In this document: one piece after another, positions 22,010 through 31,552 of the stretch
Layout: the number at the start of each line of letters is the position of its first letter
How positions within the stretch are numbered: position 1 is the stretch's first letter
Source of the DNA: Macrolepiota albuminosa
Taxonomy: Eukaryota; Basidiomycota; Agaricomycetes; Agaricales; Agaricaceae
Assembly (NCBI GenBank): GCA_027475525.1
Contig: JAMWFC010000084.1
Location: forward strand, 750,250 to 814,249
Direction: 5' to 3'
Length of the DNA stretch: 64,000 bases
Translations under genes and position numbers: made by a program
The notes under the pieces: model-generated
The model's input: only the letters and a program-made list of their open reading frames with translations
Told to the model about the DNA's origin: nothing
Databases searched by the model: none

Positions 22010-24323
22010 GAAGGTGGGCGCGGGGTGTATACCCCTTCCTCGGGGGTCCTGGCTTCGCAGGGCAGTTGGTAGCGTAGTGGCCTGGTTGGCCACACGCGAA
22101 ACAAGTCCCCGACTGCCCCGGTGGGTTGGCCGGCTTGAAGTCCGGCCTTGGTTTAGGACGTTCGCCGTCCAGTGCCCGCTCTGGGCGTGGGCGGCTCAGC
22201 CCTCGGTTCGCAGCAGGGGTTCTGCGTACAACAAACCGTGTGTTGCGGTCACGGTCCAAATCGGTCTTTTTGGCCAGGAAGGTCCCCACATGCTGACCCC
22301 ATGAAGGTGTCCCACCAGGCGGTAGTCGCCTGGGTCCCCCTTTGTGCCCACTCCGATGTTCGTAGTGGTTAGCAGTCTTCAGAGACTGCTCATACCGGAT
22401 GGCATATGCCACAAATTCTTCCACATCGTTGACTTCTGGGGACAATCCGTCCTCACGTATCAAATAGCGGCGCATATCCGCTGGAATGCCATCCAAGAAC
22501 GTTTCGAGCATTGTATACCCGTCCAGGTATACTGCCATGTTCTGGGCATGGTCATTAAGGGTATCATAGAACCCTTGTACTCCCAACTTCTCAGTGTACT
22601 TGGCGGACTGGAAGTCCCGCCTTGCATCCTGGAGCGTTGAGGGGTGTACGAATCGATCGTACAGTCCTGTAAGGACTCCTTTAAACGTCCAGTCATATTG
22701 GACACGATTGACGTGCAGTACTGCCCGTCGAAACCAACCCATGGCCTCTCCGGCCAAGAACTCAGGCAGAACAAAAATTCGTTCTCGTTCCATACGGTCA
22801 CCTCCGTATAAGCACATGGCAAGATGGGTGCATACATCCATCGCCCAATCTTCCAGGTCGCTGAACTTGGACGCGCCTGTATAGGCACGAATGTGCCTAC
22901 TGTCTGCTTTACGCAGCTTCACTCTGTCTGGTAACCGTAAGGTTACGCCCAGGGCATCATTGACTACTCGATGCAGGCGATCGTGCATGGCTTCACGATG
23001 CATTCGGATGGCTTCCCGCTGACCTGGGGATCTAGTCGCCAAATCAGCGGCATGGGGAAGTGACTTCCCCCGTCCACCTTGCGGGGGACGTCCCGAGCCT
23101 CCTCGACTGTGGGCATAATTGCCCTCGTCTCGAGGAATCGACCTAGGGCCGTCATCCCAGCCGTTACCAGGGACATCACGTCTCGTGGCGCCATCTCGAT
23201 CGAGGAAGTCTCCTCGATCATGATCGTTGCGCCGCCCTGGACCTGGAGAAGCTTGATTCTCCTGACCCTGCGTGACGAATTGACGACGCATCTCGTCAAT
23301 GGGCTTAGTGCCCTCGAATACGATGCCCTGATTGTCTATAAAGGACTGTCCCTTAGTCCTGAGGTCGCCATTGCGCATACGTTGGTACGCGACTCTGTCG
23401 CTCAACGTTTCGGCCATGGGCACGTGCGGCATCACGGATGCCTCGCTTTCCACTTTGAGCACAGTGCTATCGTGCCCATCCGGACCTGACATATCTGTCC
23501 TACGGTCATGGTTACGCATGTGCGGGGGCTCCTCACGCCACCCTTGTCCTGCTGGAGTATAAAAAGTACTCACCGGTCTTACTTCGGGCACTTCTTGCGC
23601 CCGTGCTAGTGCCTCCACTAGCTCGATTCCGACGTCTTGATTGCGTCGTGCTGAGCATTCCTTGGACATGTGGCTCCAGGGGGTCGAGACCCCCGATTGC
23701 CGTGTGGCCTTACGCTGCACATACATTTGCAGCTCCATAGTGAGCACTCTCACCATCAAATCAGTATATTTCGTACTGAATACATTGGGCACTTCGTGCC
23801 CTTGTCGCCTAAGTGCTACTATATGGGCTGACGCGTAGCGCTCGAGTCGCGCTTGGGTGGTGTATTTCATCACCTCTGGGTGCAAGTCCCAGAACACCCG
23901 CAAGCGCATGGTGTACGCAGTTTTCAGCCGCTGTTTCTCTGCTCCGACGTCGTCGTCACTTGACGACTCCATCACCTCCTCTGGAAGCTCTACAACCTCC
24001 GGAGCTTCCTCCACTGCTGGTGTGCGCGGAAATCAATCTTCCGCGCGGTATCCTTCAGGCCTTGCAGCCTCCTCCGGTACCTCTTCTAAGCGGGCTTCCG
24101 CTACTTTAGAAGGCATTGGACCCGCTGTGGACCGCCTGGTCCCACTGCTCCGGCTCGCAGGGAGGGCTCTCCCAGTCCGTACTGACAACTCGGCGTCTCC
24201 TGGGGCGCCATAGGCGCCGGTTGACTGTCGGCCGTCCTGCGGGGGTCCTTTGGAAGCCAATCGGCTAGACCGTCGCGGTCCTCCTGGCAACTGCGTAACT
24301 GGGGGTGTTAATCCCCCGGGCAT
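21856..24323 (-). pseudogene. gag: Element 2 gag polyprotein
   Basis: The frame opens at ATG 24,323, meets a TGA at 24,035-24,033 and continues as a long ORF. It contains a capsid-like helical region (about 23,000-22,400; AMCLYGGDRM to YAIRYE) and one CCHC knuckle with standard spacing, C-x2-C-x4-H-x4-C (CFACGQPGHYATNC, about 22,105-22,065). An acidic tail follows, into which the 77-bp duplication at 21,856-22,009 falls. Confidence 0.88.
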
Positions 24324-24676
24324 CTTGTCTTGGAGGCGTTGCGGACCGTCCTGCTGTGAGCTTTCAGCTCTCCGGGCCTCGCTCTCATTCCCGGCCAGGT
24401 CGGTACTCTGACCTCGGTCTCAAGCCTTGGGTCTTACCTGACCCGCATTGGACGCTGACGCGTCCTGGGTGTCTGCTGGGTCTCCCCGTAGGTCGTGGGC
24501 ATTTCACCCGCCGTCAGTGGGCGCTGCAGCTATGGGATTACTCATCGATCCCCTGTTTGAAATTTGCACGGTGTGGCTGTGCAAGAAGCTCGAGAAGCTG
24601 ATAGAGTTCTGTCAACGAACTCAACGACTGACGTCGGATGCTAGGCAATAGATCCTAGCTGGCGGATTCAAAAAAA
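24324..24676 (-). other. Element 2 leader region
   Basis: About 350 bp between the 5' LTR (24,677-24,913) and the gag ATG. Directly inside the LTR the minus strand begins TTTTTTGAATCCGCC; no TGG-initial primer-binding site is seen. No other ORF is convincing. Confidence 0.5.
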
Positions 24677-24913
24677 TGTAATGAAGTTACAGAGATTGTG
24701 AGAGCTTAGATTCACACTGCACAGAATCAGACCAGTCCGGTCTATTGACTATGTAGTATCAACACAAAAAATAAGCTGCTTTGTAAGCAGCTGGTAAACT
24801 AATTTATATAATAATGTAAATTAATATTATATTATAATAAATATAATGTAATAGTATCTACTGTAAGGTAAGTAAAGCTATGTGGACAACGCCACATAGC
24901 GGACTACGCTACA
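24677..24913 (-). repeat. Element 2 5' LTR
   Basis: 237 bp, TGTAAT to CTACA on the plus strand, AT-rich in the middle (24,799-24,860). It differs from the other LTR by two transitions. It is followed by the GGCGC target duplication at 24,914-24,918. Confidence 0.95.
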
Positions 24914-24918
24914 GGCGC

Positions 24919-25367
24919 TAGGAGGTAGCGCCGCAGATGGACTTGTATCTTGGCAAACACAGTAGCACATAATATACAAAATAGCTGCTTTACATGTATA
25001 TAAAAAACGAATCATAACCCCTCGAACACACAGTTACACTTAGCATTCAACTCACGCTAGCTTCCTTTGACTTTGTCACTAAGTCGGGTGCTAGCCTCGT
25101 CTATCTCGTCTTCATCGTTTACGGTGCCACCTACGGGCACAATACGCTGTGCTATTCGTCTTTTCTTCAATATCTTTGCCTAAACTACGACACTTACCGT
25201 CTGCCAGGTAGCTCCCGAAGTGCTATAATCTAGCACATCGTTTTACTACCTCCACTCGAGCACACCGGGACCCTGTCAGGACTCCTCACAACTACGCACG
25301 CCAAGCGCTGGAGACGGTGTTGTACTGCATATACGTCCAGCGCACCCAACTACAGTTGGCGTCATCA
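24919..25367 (+). repeat. Family-B LTR copy A, segment 3 of 3
   Basis: Completes the LTR, ending GGCGTCATCA at 25,367, matching the solo LTR end at 28,441. It contains the inverted repeat GTGCTA/TAGCAC around TAATC near 25,220. Confidence 0.9.
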
Positions 25368-25866
25368 TCGAAAAGCTCTAATAGCCTCTAAATCTTCCTC
25401 TTCAGATGCATAGTTTGACAACGGATCATCATCATTGGCCAACCAGTCACCTTCATCAAATGGCCAAAAACCCTTGCGAAGACTTCTCATAACTGATTTT
25501 ACAAATAGCTGATTTGGGTGATTCCATAGAATTTTCTCAAACTTATCAACGTTGAATGGAGTCTCGACACGAATGCTGTTTTATAACACCTTTAGTGTAG
25601 ATTGTAATGATGGGTCATGCATAAGAGGCTGTGGTGGCCCAGGAAGAGGAGGGGCTTTCTCAGTGTCGAGAGCTGACGGAGACATCCCATCTGATGATTT
25701 ATCAGAATCCCATACAAATCCTCGTCTGAATTTTGGATCCTCCGATGTCAATGAATCTAGTGGCCTTTTGATACCCGATGACTTTAGTGATCATGGAACC
25801 TTCATATCATCTCTATTTTCCACCATTGACTGATGCTTGATATTGTTGGCGTCGTTGGTTGAGCTT
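25368..25866 (-). pseudogene. Truncated N-terminus of a DIRS-like reverse transcriptase ORF
   Basis: On the minus strand this region encodes, with a stop or two, a segment reading TPFNVDKFEK, HPNQLFVKSV and GFWPF, ending in an acidic stretch cut off by the family-B LTR end at 25,367. From memory these blocks open the RT/tyrosine-recombinase ORF of DIRS-like elements in mushrooms. The assignment is recollection, not a search, and no RT catalytic motif is present. Confidence 0.5.
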
Positions 25867-27108
25867 TCAGGAGCACTCTTCAACATCTCTAGCTTTATAG
25901 GCACCAAGACACTCGCAACAGATGTTATGGCGACGACCCCCAGGGCAGGGATCCGACAAGCATATGCCCAAGTTCCAATTTTGGCAAATTGCTGCCATAC
26001 GTTTTTGAGGAGTGAATTGAGATGGCATACTACGTTTAGAGCCAGCGATGCTTGATTGTGAGTTGAGAAGTTGAGCCAAAAAGGGGATATGAAGTTTGTT
26101 GTCATCATCCATATGGAATGGATTACATGCATAACGATCCCTGACATCGACATCGTAACGTATAGCCATAGACGCTCTATTAGGAATAGAGTGACAAAAA
26201 TCGATAATCTTGTTCCTATAATTCGATAACTCATCCTCTCTATGGGGATAAAACAGCAATACTGCCACCATCCAAGCATCAAACATGTGTGTCCAGTCCG
26301 ACTCTGTTTGTACTGGTTTCTTAGCTGTTGCGTGATCCTTTTTAATGAAGTAGAAACCACCCATGAAATCTTTTGGCTCATCATTGTGATCATATCCTTT
26401 ATCAAGTGTCGCGTACAGCTTTTTGAAGTCAACGAAATGGTCGAGAATAACCAACTTCCACATCGCACGAGATATGGGATCCTTGAGAGGCTGCACTTGC
26501 CCAAGGTTGATAAGCCCATCCAGCGCCTTTTCTTTGGCATATGTCCAACGCAAACTCCATGTTTTTGAAATATATGAGTCAACAAATGCTTTACTTTGTA
26601 ACCAAGAAAGATGTGGAGCCTCCGCAAGAACAGCGTCAGAAATGGGAGCAGCTGGACCCGATGTTTTAGAACTTCCAAGAAGTTCTGCGAGCTGTTCAAG
26701 AGTAAATGATGACCAATGTGTGGGTTGAACCATGGCATGAGCCAATTTCACCTGAAGTGCCTCCCAGGCAGCTGCCTCAACTGCTCTAGCTTGAGATCCT
26801 CCTGCTTGCCCTCCTTCTTGATCTCCTTGAGGAGATGGCTTGCGTGATGGTGGATGCAATTCTTTTGCTTTAGCATTGCGAATTTCGATTTGTTGCATAA
26901 CCTCATCGACATAATCTTGTGCTTCAACTGCATTGAGTCCAAGATCTTTAAGTGACTGAATGAATTCTGGAACGGAAATCTTTCCATCAAGGGTCTCCTC
27001 AATGAGTTTTTGGCATTCGGTATGAATTGCCTCGGAGTGATCGTTAACCATGTGATCCAGGTTTTCAGACTCTCGCGAAATAATCCTGATGCCTTCATGT
27101 TGGGTCAT
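25867..27108 (-). CDS. Gag-like ORF1 protein with CCCH finger (DIRS-like)
   Basis: An intact 413-codon ORF starting at ATG 27,108. The N-terminal 110 residues are helical and acidic to neutral with a Gly/Gln/Ser linker. The middle has a conserved aromatic region (TWSLRWTYAKEKAL, about 26,550). The C-terminus has C-x7-C-x4-C-x5-H (Cys at CQNWNLGIC, then DPC and RRH, about 25,950-25,905) followed by ICCEC and a final Cys, like the paired CCCH and zinc-knuckle region of agaricomycete retroelement ORF1 proteins. It probably binds element RNA. Being uninterrupted next to a truncated partner, it may be recently inactivated or retained. Confidence 0.6.
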   Translation of the reverse strand: MTQHEGIRIISRESENLDHMVNDHSEAIHTECQKLIEETLDGKISVPEFIQSLKDLGLNAVEAQDYVDEVMQQIEIRNAKAKELHPPSRKPSPQGDQEGGQAGGSQARAVEAAAWEALQVKLAHAMVQPTHWSSFTLEQLAELLGSSKTSGPAAPISDAVLAEAPHLSWLQSKAFVDSYISKTWSLRWTYAKEKALDGLINLGQVQPLKDPISRAMWKLVILDHFVDFKKLYATLDKGYDHNDEPKDFMGGFYFIKKDHATAKKPVQTESDWTHMFDAWMVAVLLFYPHREDELSNYRNKIIDFCHSIPNRASMAIRYDVDVRDRYACNPFHMDDDNKLHIPFLAQLLNSQSSIAGSKRSMPSQFTPQKRMAAICQNWNLGICLSDPCPGGRRHNICCECLGAYKARDVEECS

Positions 27109-27293
27109 GTATAGTAGACTTTGATGACAAGGAACAAGTAATAAGATATGCGAAAAATGAGGTGACTAAACGAATCAAATTCTAGTACCAGAAATGAAGG
27201 AATTAGGTTGGCAGAATGATATCTGTACTGATCTTTTCTTACTGCTGTGACTGAAATGCTCGTAAGGATAACTCCTTTCTTAAGCAAGACCAT

Positions 27294-28441
27294 TGATAGG
27301 CTTCTACTCGGACTGAGCGCATCAAGGGACATTATAGGCCAACCAACACTTGACGTACTGAGGGCTCTAGCGACCAGTTGGGAATATAGAGCAGCTCTAG
27401 CTCTGGCAACCGACTACAGGATTTAGACATTTATCCTAACCACTAGCTACCAAGCTTTCAGCACACTCCATTCACCTATCCCAAGGACAAAGGAGGCCCA
27501 TAACGTATAGCGCTAACACAACGGTGGGAGAGGACTCTAACTAAACCCCAATCACTTCCAGAAAGAGCCAGCAGCAGGCGCTGCCATTTGACGAGGCACT
27601 TCAATCAGAAGTCTAAAAGGATCAATGACGGCGGCACTGGATATACTTAAATCCGACATCTGGACCTGTCAGGAACTAATACAATGTGTAGCGCTGACAC
27701 TAGCGCTCACGGCGTCTGTCGAGGATTTTCCGACCATACCCCGAAACAGCCTGGCCAATTGGAGTTAGAATAAAAGTGAGCAGACTCATGCAATTCTAAG
27801 CCAATATAGAGTCGCCACTGGTCACCGTGGATCAGAATGCCGTTGGTCGCCGTCATCCATGTGCAAAAGGTTGCCGTTGACAGGTCGCTGTTAGAGGAAA
27901 CCACAAGGAGAGGCGCTAGGAGGTAGCGCCGCAGGTGGACTTGTATCTGGACAAACACGGTAGCGCATAGTATATAAAATAGCTACTTTACATGTATATA
28001 ACAACGAATCGGTGGACTTGTATCTGGACAAACACGGTAGCGCATAGTATATAAAATAGCTACTTTACATGTATATAACAACGAATCATAACCCCTCGAA
28101 CACACAGTTACACTTAGCGTTCAAATCACGCTAGCTTCCTTTGACTTCGTCACTAAGTTGGGTGCTAGCCTCGTCTATCTCGTCTTCATCGTTTACAGTG
28201 CCACCTACAGGCACAATACGCTGCGCTATTCGTCTTTTCTTCAATATCTTTGCCTAAACTACAACGCTTACCGTCTGCCAGGTAGCCCCCGAAGCGCTAT
28301 AATCTAGCGCATCGTTTTACTACCTCCACTCGAGCACACTGGGACCCTGTCAAGACTCCTCACAACTACGCACGCCAAGCGCTGGAGACGGTGTTGTACT
28401 GCGTATACGTCCAGCACACCCAACTACAGTTGGCGTCATCA
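27294..28441 (+). repeat. Family-B solo LTR (copy B)
   Basis: Starts TGATAGGC and ends GCGTCATCA. It is flanked by CCAT on both sides (27,290-27,293 and 28,442-28,445), a 4-bp duplication (ACCAT if the last LTR base is counted), as expected for a solo LTR formed by recombination. It carries a 77-bp duplication at 27,934-28,087. It contains the uninterrupted insertion sites of elements 1 and 2. Confidence 0.92.
27934..28087. repeat. 77-bp tandem duplication in family-B solo LTR
   Basis: Exact copies, absent from LTR copy A, whose length otherwise matches within about 2 bp. Confidence 0.98.
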
Positions 28442-29073
28442 CCATTTTCAATCTACTGTGACTGATGAGATGAGATGATCATTGACTGACACTGTGAGAT
28501 CTTACATCTCAGAGTAGTGACGCTCTCTGTACGCAAGATAACATGGTGATGGCCAATCACTACTCTGTGGGATGTATGAGGCGGTGGTCTGTGACGACTG
28601 AGCAACTCTGTGCTCACCTGGGTGACAATGATGACTGTGGAAGTGCAAGACCGTTGCACTGAAAGAAAAATTTTTTCGCTGATGAATATGCAAGACCGTT
28701 GCATGTAAGAAACTGAAAAAGTAAGACTTCGGGCCATACCGTTCCCGACTCAGCATCCGCCAAAGCAATGGCACCAAGCCGAGAACGACCTTTAGTCATG
28801 ATGATCCGGGCCATACCGTTCCCGACTCAGCATCCGCCAAAGCAATGGCACCAAGCCGAGAACGACCTTTAGTCATGATGATCCGAGGGTGGGGCAACCG
28901 TTTGCCACGCAGAGGCCTCCAAAAACGCTCCTTACCCTTGGAACCCGCGTTTACGTCGAGTAAATCAGACACGTGTTGAACGTTGAACCTTTTGCACAAC
29001 AGTGACAAACCGTTGTTCCGACATGACGCATCTTTGGCGTCGCTGACTGAGCACCGACCCGTTCTTTGCTTCC
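28442..29073 (+). promoter_or_regulatory. Upstream region of the superoxide dismutase gene
   Basis: No convincing gene. It contains two identical 15-bp motifs TGCAAGACCGTTGCA (28,644-28,658 and 28,689-28,703), each with TGCAA/TTGCA arms around a 5-nt centre and 45 bp apart. A 77-bp duplication is at 28,730-28,883. The motifs are candidate binding sites for SOD2 regulation, but they could also belong to the neighbouring repeat. Confidence 0.35.
28730..28883. repeat. 77-bp tandem duplication upstream of SOD2
   Basis: Exact copies in non-coding sequence about 200-340 bp before the SOD2 ATG. Confidence 0.98.
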
Positions 29074-29995
29074 ATGTTGTCTCTGGCTCGTACTTTTGCT
29101 CGTCCCACAATTTCTCGCGCATTTGCTGCGCGCGCTGCGGCCCTGCACACACTTCCAGATCTGCCCTATGCCTATAATGTGGGTAAATTGAAGCATTTTC
29201 ATTGACCCAAAGGAGTGACCGTCGAATAGGCTCTGGAACCGTTTATTTCGGCAGAAATCATGACCCTGCATCACACTAAGCATCACCAGACATATGTGAA
29301 CGGACTCAATGCCGCGGAGGAGGCGTATGCTAAGGCAGAATCGCCCAAAGAGAAAATTGCGCTGCATGCAGCGTTGAAATTCAACGGTGGTGGTACGTAT
29401 ATTCTTTGATCGTATAGACTACAATATCATCATATTACATTGTTCAGGTCACATCAACCATTCTCTTTTCTGGAAGAACCTCGCTCCTGTGAACGCCGCA
29501 GGCGGCAAGCTCGAGAGTGGTCCTCTAAAATCCGCTATCGAGCGTGACTTCGGCTCTGTTGAAGCCTTCAAAAAAACGTTCAATGCCAAAACTGCCGCTA
29601 TCCAAGGAAGTGGATGGGGCTGGCTTGTGAGTTTAAATTGTTACAGGAGGATTGTGCTCGTAACTGACATCTCGTTTAGGGCTACAGTCCTACCACTAAG
29701 AAACTAGAAATTGTGGCCACTGCTAATCAAGACCCTTTGATCTCGCACACACCTATTATCGGTGTTGACATCTGGGAACATGTATGTTGCCACCTCTTAC
29801 TGCAAGTCTTGAATTCACCTGTGAAATGACATATAGGCTTTTTACCTCCAATATAAGAATGTCAAGCCTGACGTAAGTGGTGTAGCCTTTCCCTGTGACT
29901 TTTCAGTACTGAGATTCGCGCAGTATCTCAACGCCATCTGGAACGTCATCAACTTCAAAGAAGCTGAGAAGCGTTTCTTGGAGGTTGCAAAGTAA
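29074..29995 (+). CDS. SOD2: Mitochondrial manganese superoxide dismutase
   Basis: Converts superoxide to hydrogen peroxide and oxygen in the mitochondrial matrix. Six exons (29,074-29,178; 29,230-29,392; 29,448-29,626; 29,680-29,781; 29,837-29,872; 29,924-29,995) give 218 residues in frame. The first about 20 residues are Arg/Ala rich with no acidic residue, a classic mitochondrial presequence. The mature start has [13 protein letters not shown]. Metal ligands are visible: His in HHTKHHQTY, His in INHSLFW, Asp and His in GVDIWEH. The run GGGHINH fits the Mn/Fe family and GSGWGWL follows. All introns are 51-55 nt. A duplicated 77-bp block lies in the promoter only. Confidence 0.96.
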
Positions 29996-31552
29996 AAATG
30001 AGCGTTGTAGTCTACATGAAAGAATTTATCCAACCCTTTCCTGCGATGCGTCTTTTGAGCTATAAAGCCTGACATCTTGACTGTGAAAGGGAACATGAAA
30101 GGTCTGGCCCTCGTCGCCTCGAGAGCCTGGAATATATTCTGTGATTGTCACACTCACGTGTTTGTTTCGTTGCGTGTCAAAAATGAGTTTCGCGGGCCTC
30201 TATACGCCATCCTAACTCCTCCTTGCTGCGAATCGCGATCCAAATCACCCGCGAATCTGTGTCTTCTGCTTAGTATGTTGTCTGGGGGAAAAATCTCCAC
30301 CCCCATCAACATACAGGCGCAGGCGCTTCCAATTGAATAAACCTTCGCGAGCAATCATGACGTTTGGAACGAGTTTGTCCTTTTTGTTACCCACGGAAAG
30401 GATTAACAAAAACAGCTGAAGCGTCTCTTGGTTCGGCTTACTGTGTGCAACTGCCGTGCGACAGCCACATTCTGAGCTCCGTTTTATAGGACGATGTAGG
30501 AGGTAAGCTTGTCTGAGAAAATGTTCTTGGACTAGAAGTATGTATTCCGGCATGATAGGAATGAGTTTCATCCGCTATATATCCTCTTTCCTCCTTCGCG
30601 CTTTGCCTATGGCTGGGGTAATGTCAATAGTAAAAGGCTCTAACTCCACTACGGGCCGAAGCTTTTGTTAGTTCCGTGCTACAATGGCAGACGAGGCTCG
30701 ATGTCCACTCTGAATGTCAACTTGAACCCGGGGCCAACGTCTATACCGCTTTTTCCACATAGACTTACCTCCTTGACTACCCGTTGCGCTACATCCTTGA
30801 TACGGTGTTTTGTCTCCTGCGCCTTCTCTACGGCCGCCTCTGCATGGTACAAATCAGACACACCATTGTTCAGGCCTCAATTGTGAAAAGACGCTACAGA
30901 GCATTGGCAAAACTTGAAACGCCGGGGCCGATGCAAAATCATGGATTAATGCGGCCACGAATACAATGTTGAATAAATGCAGGTTATCCTCACAAAGCAA
31001 TTTGTCCGATCTTTGTTGATATGGTGAAGAGAAGTGGTGTGGACAGTGTATGGGACATCCTGAGGAGCGGATCGTCCCTCGGAATTGGGCTGCAGCAGGA
31101 TTGAAGGATGCGGATGATTGGTTCAAGATCCGTCGGGTCAGAATAACACATTTACCTTGATCTAATAATTCGGTGGCCCTAAAGGTTCGTTCATTTAAAT
31201 TTGAGCTTGTAAACTACCCTATGTAGTTGGATGTCCCTAGAATACCCGACCAACTTCAGGGATGACCATCGGGGGTCATAAAAGTCAGAGCATCATTGGA
31301 AGTATTCCGTGGTCAAGACATTGGCGCTAGGAATTCGAGTTCTCAATTTTCACGAGTACACTGACCTTTGTTAATTCTCCAATTTGTAAAATTGTATAAC
31401 ACTATGTCTCCTGTCAGGAGACTGATGTCGAATTATTCAAGAATATATGTAACAATACGTAGATTATAAGGCTATCCAAGAGTATGGCTTATGAAATTAT
31501 AGAGATCTGTAGGTTGTATGTATTAAAAGATAGTAAGACACCTCCGAACTTT
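29996..31552. other. Intergenic stretch without a convincing gene
   Basis: No ORF here has clear protein character. A minus-strand frame at about 30,861-30,773 (Ala/Glu/Lys-rich, ending at a GTAAGT donor) could be a small exon, but no partner exon of weight follows. 31,140-31,550 is AT-rich. Confidence 0.4.

Larger units (their letters stand above)
13145..24913 (-). mobile_element. Element 2: full-length chromovirus-type Ty3/gypsy element, minus strand
   Basis: Bounded by 237-bp LTRs and a perfect 5-bp target duplication GGCGC (13,140-13,144 and 24,914-24,918). On the minus strand the order is LTR (24,913-24,677), leader, gag, protease, RT, RNase H, integrase with a C-terminal chromodomain-like segment, then two accessory ORFs and the second LTR. 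After discounting 77-bp duplications gag to integrase is one frame, interrupted only by a few TGAs. The LTRs differ at two transitions apart from the duplication, so insertion is younger than that of element 1. The internal region is unusually rich in short inverted repeats. Confidence 0.95.
25368..27293 (-). mobile_element. Fragment of a DIRS-like (tyrosine-recombinase-type) retroelement
   Basis: A gag-like ORF (27,108-25,867) is followed by the start of a second ORF that is cut off by the family-B LTR. The fragment is bounded on both sides by family-B LTR copies and therefore predates them. No inverted terminal repeats or recombinase are visible in the window. Confidence 0.55.

Noticed and set aside
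25791..26738. Long 315-codon minus-strand frame overlapping the gag-like ORF
   Set aside because: It lies in another frame of the 413-codon ORF, which has the zinc-finger motif and better composition; treated as a shadow.
28796..29367. Minus-strand frames across SOD2 exons 1 and 2
   Set aside because: They are antisense shadows of clearly coding SOD2 sequence and lack motifs or splice support.
30679..30861. Small minus-strand exon of a short protein
   Set aside because: Composition and a GTAAGT donor are suggestive, but no stop-free partner exon or conserved motif was found.
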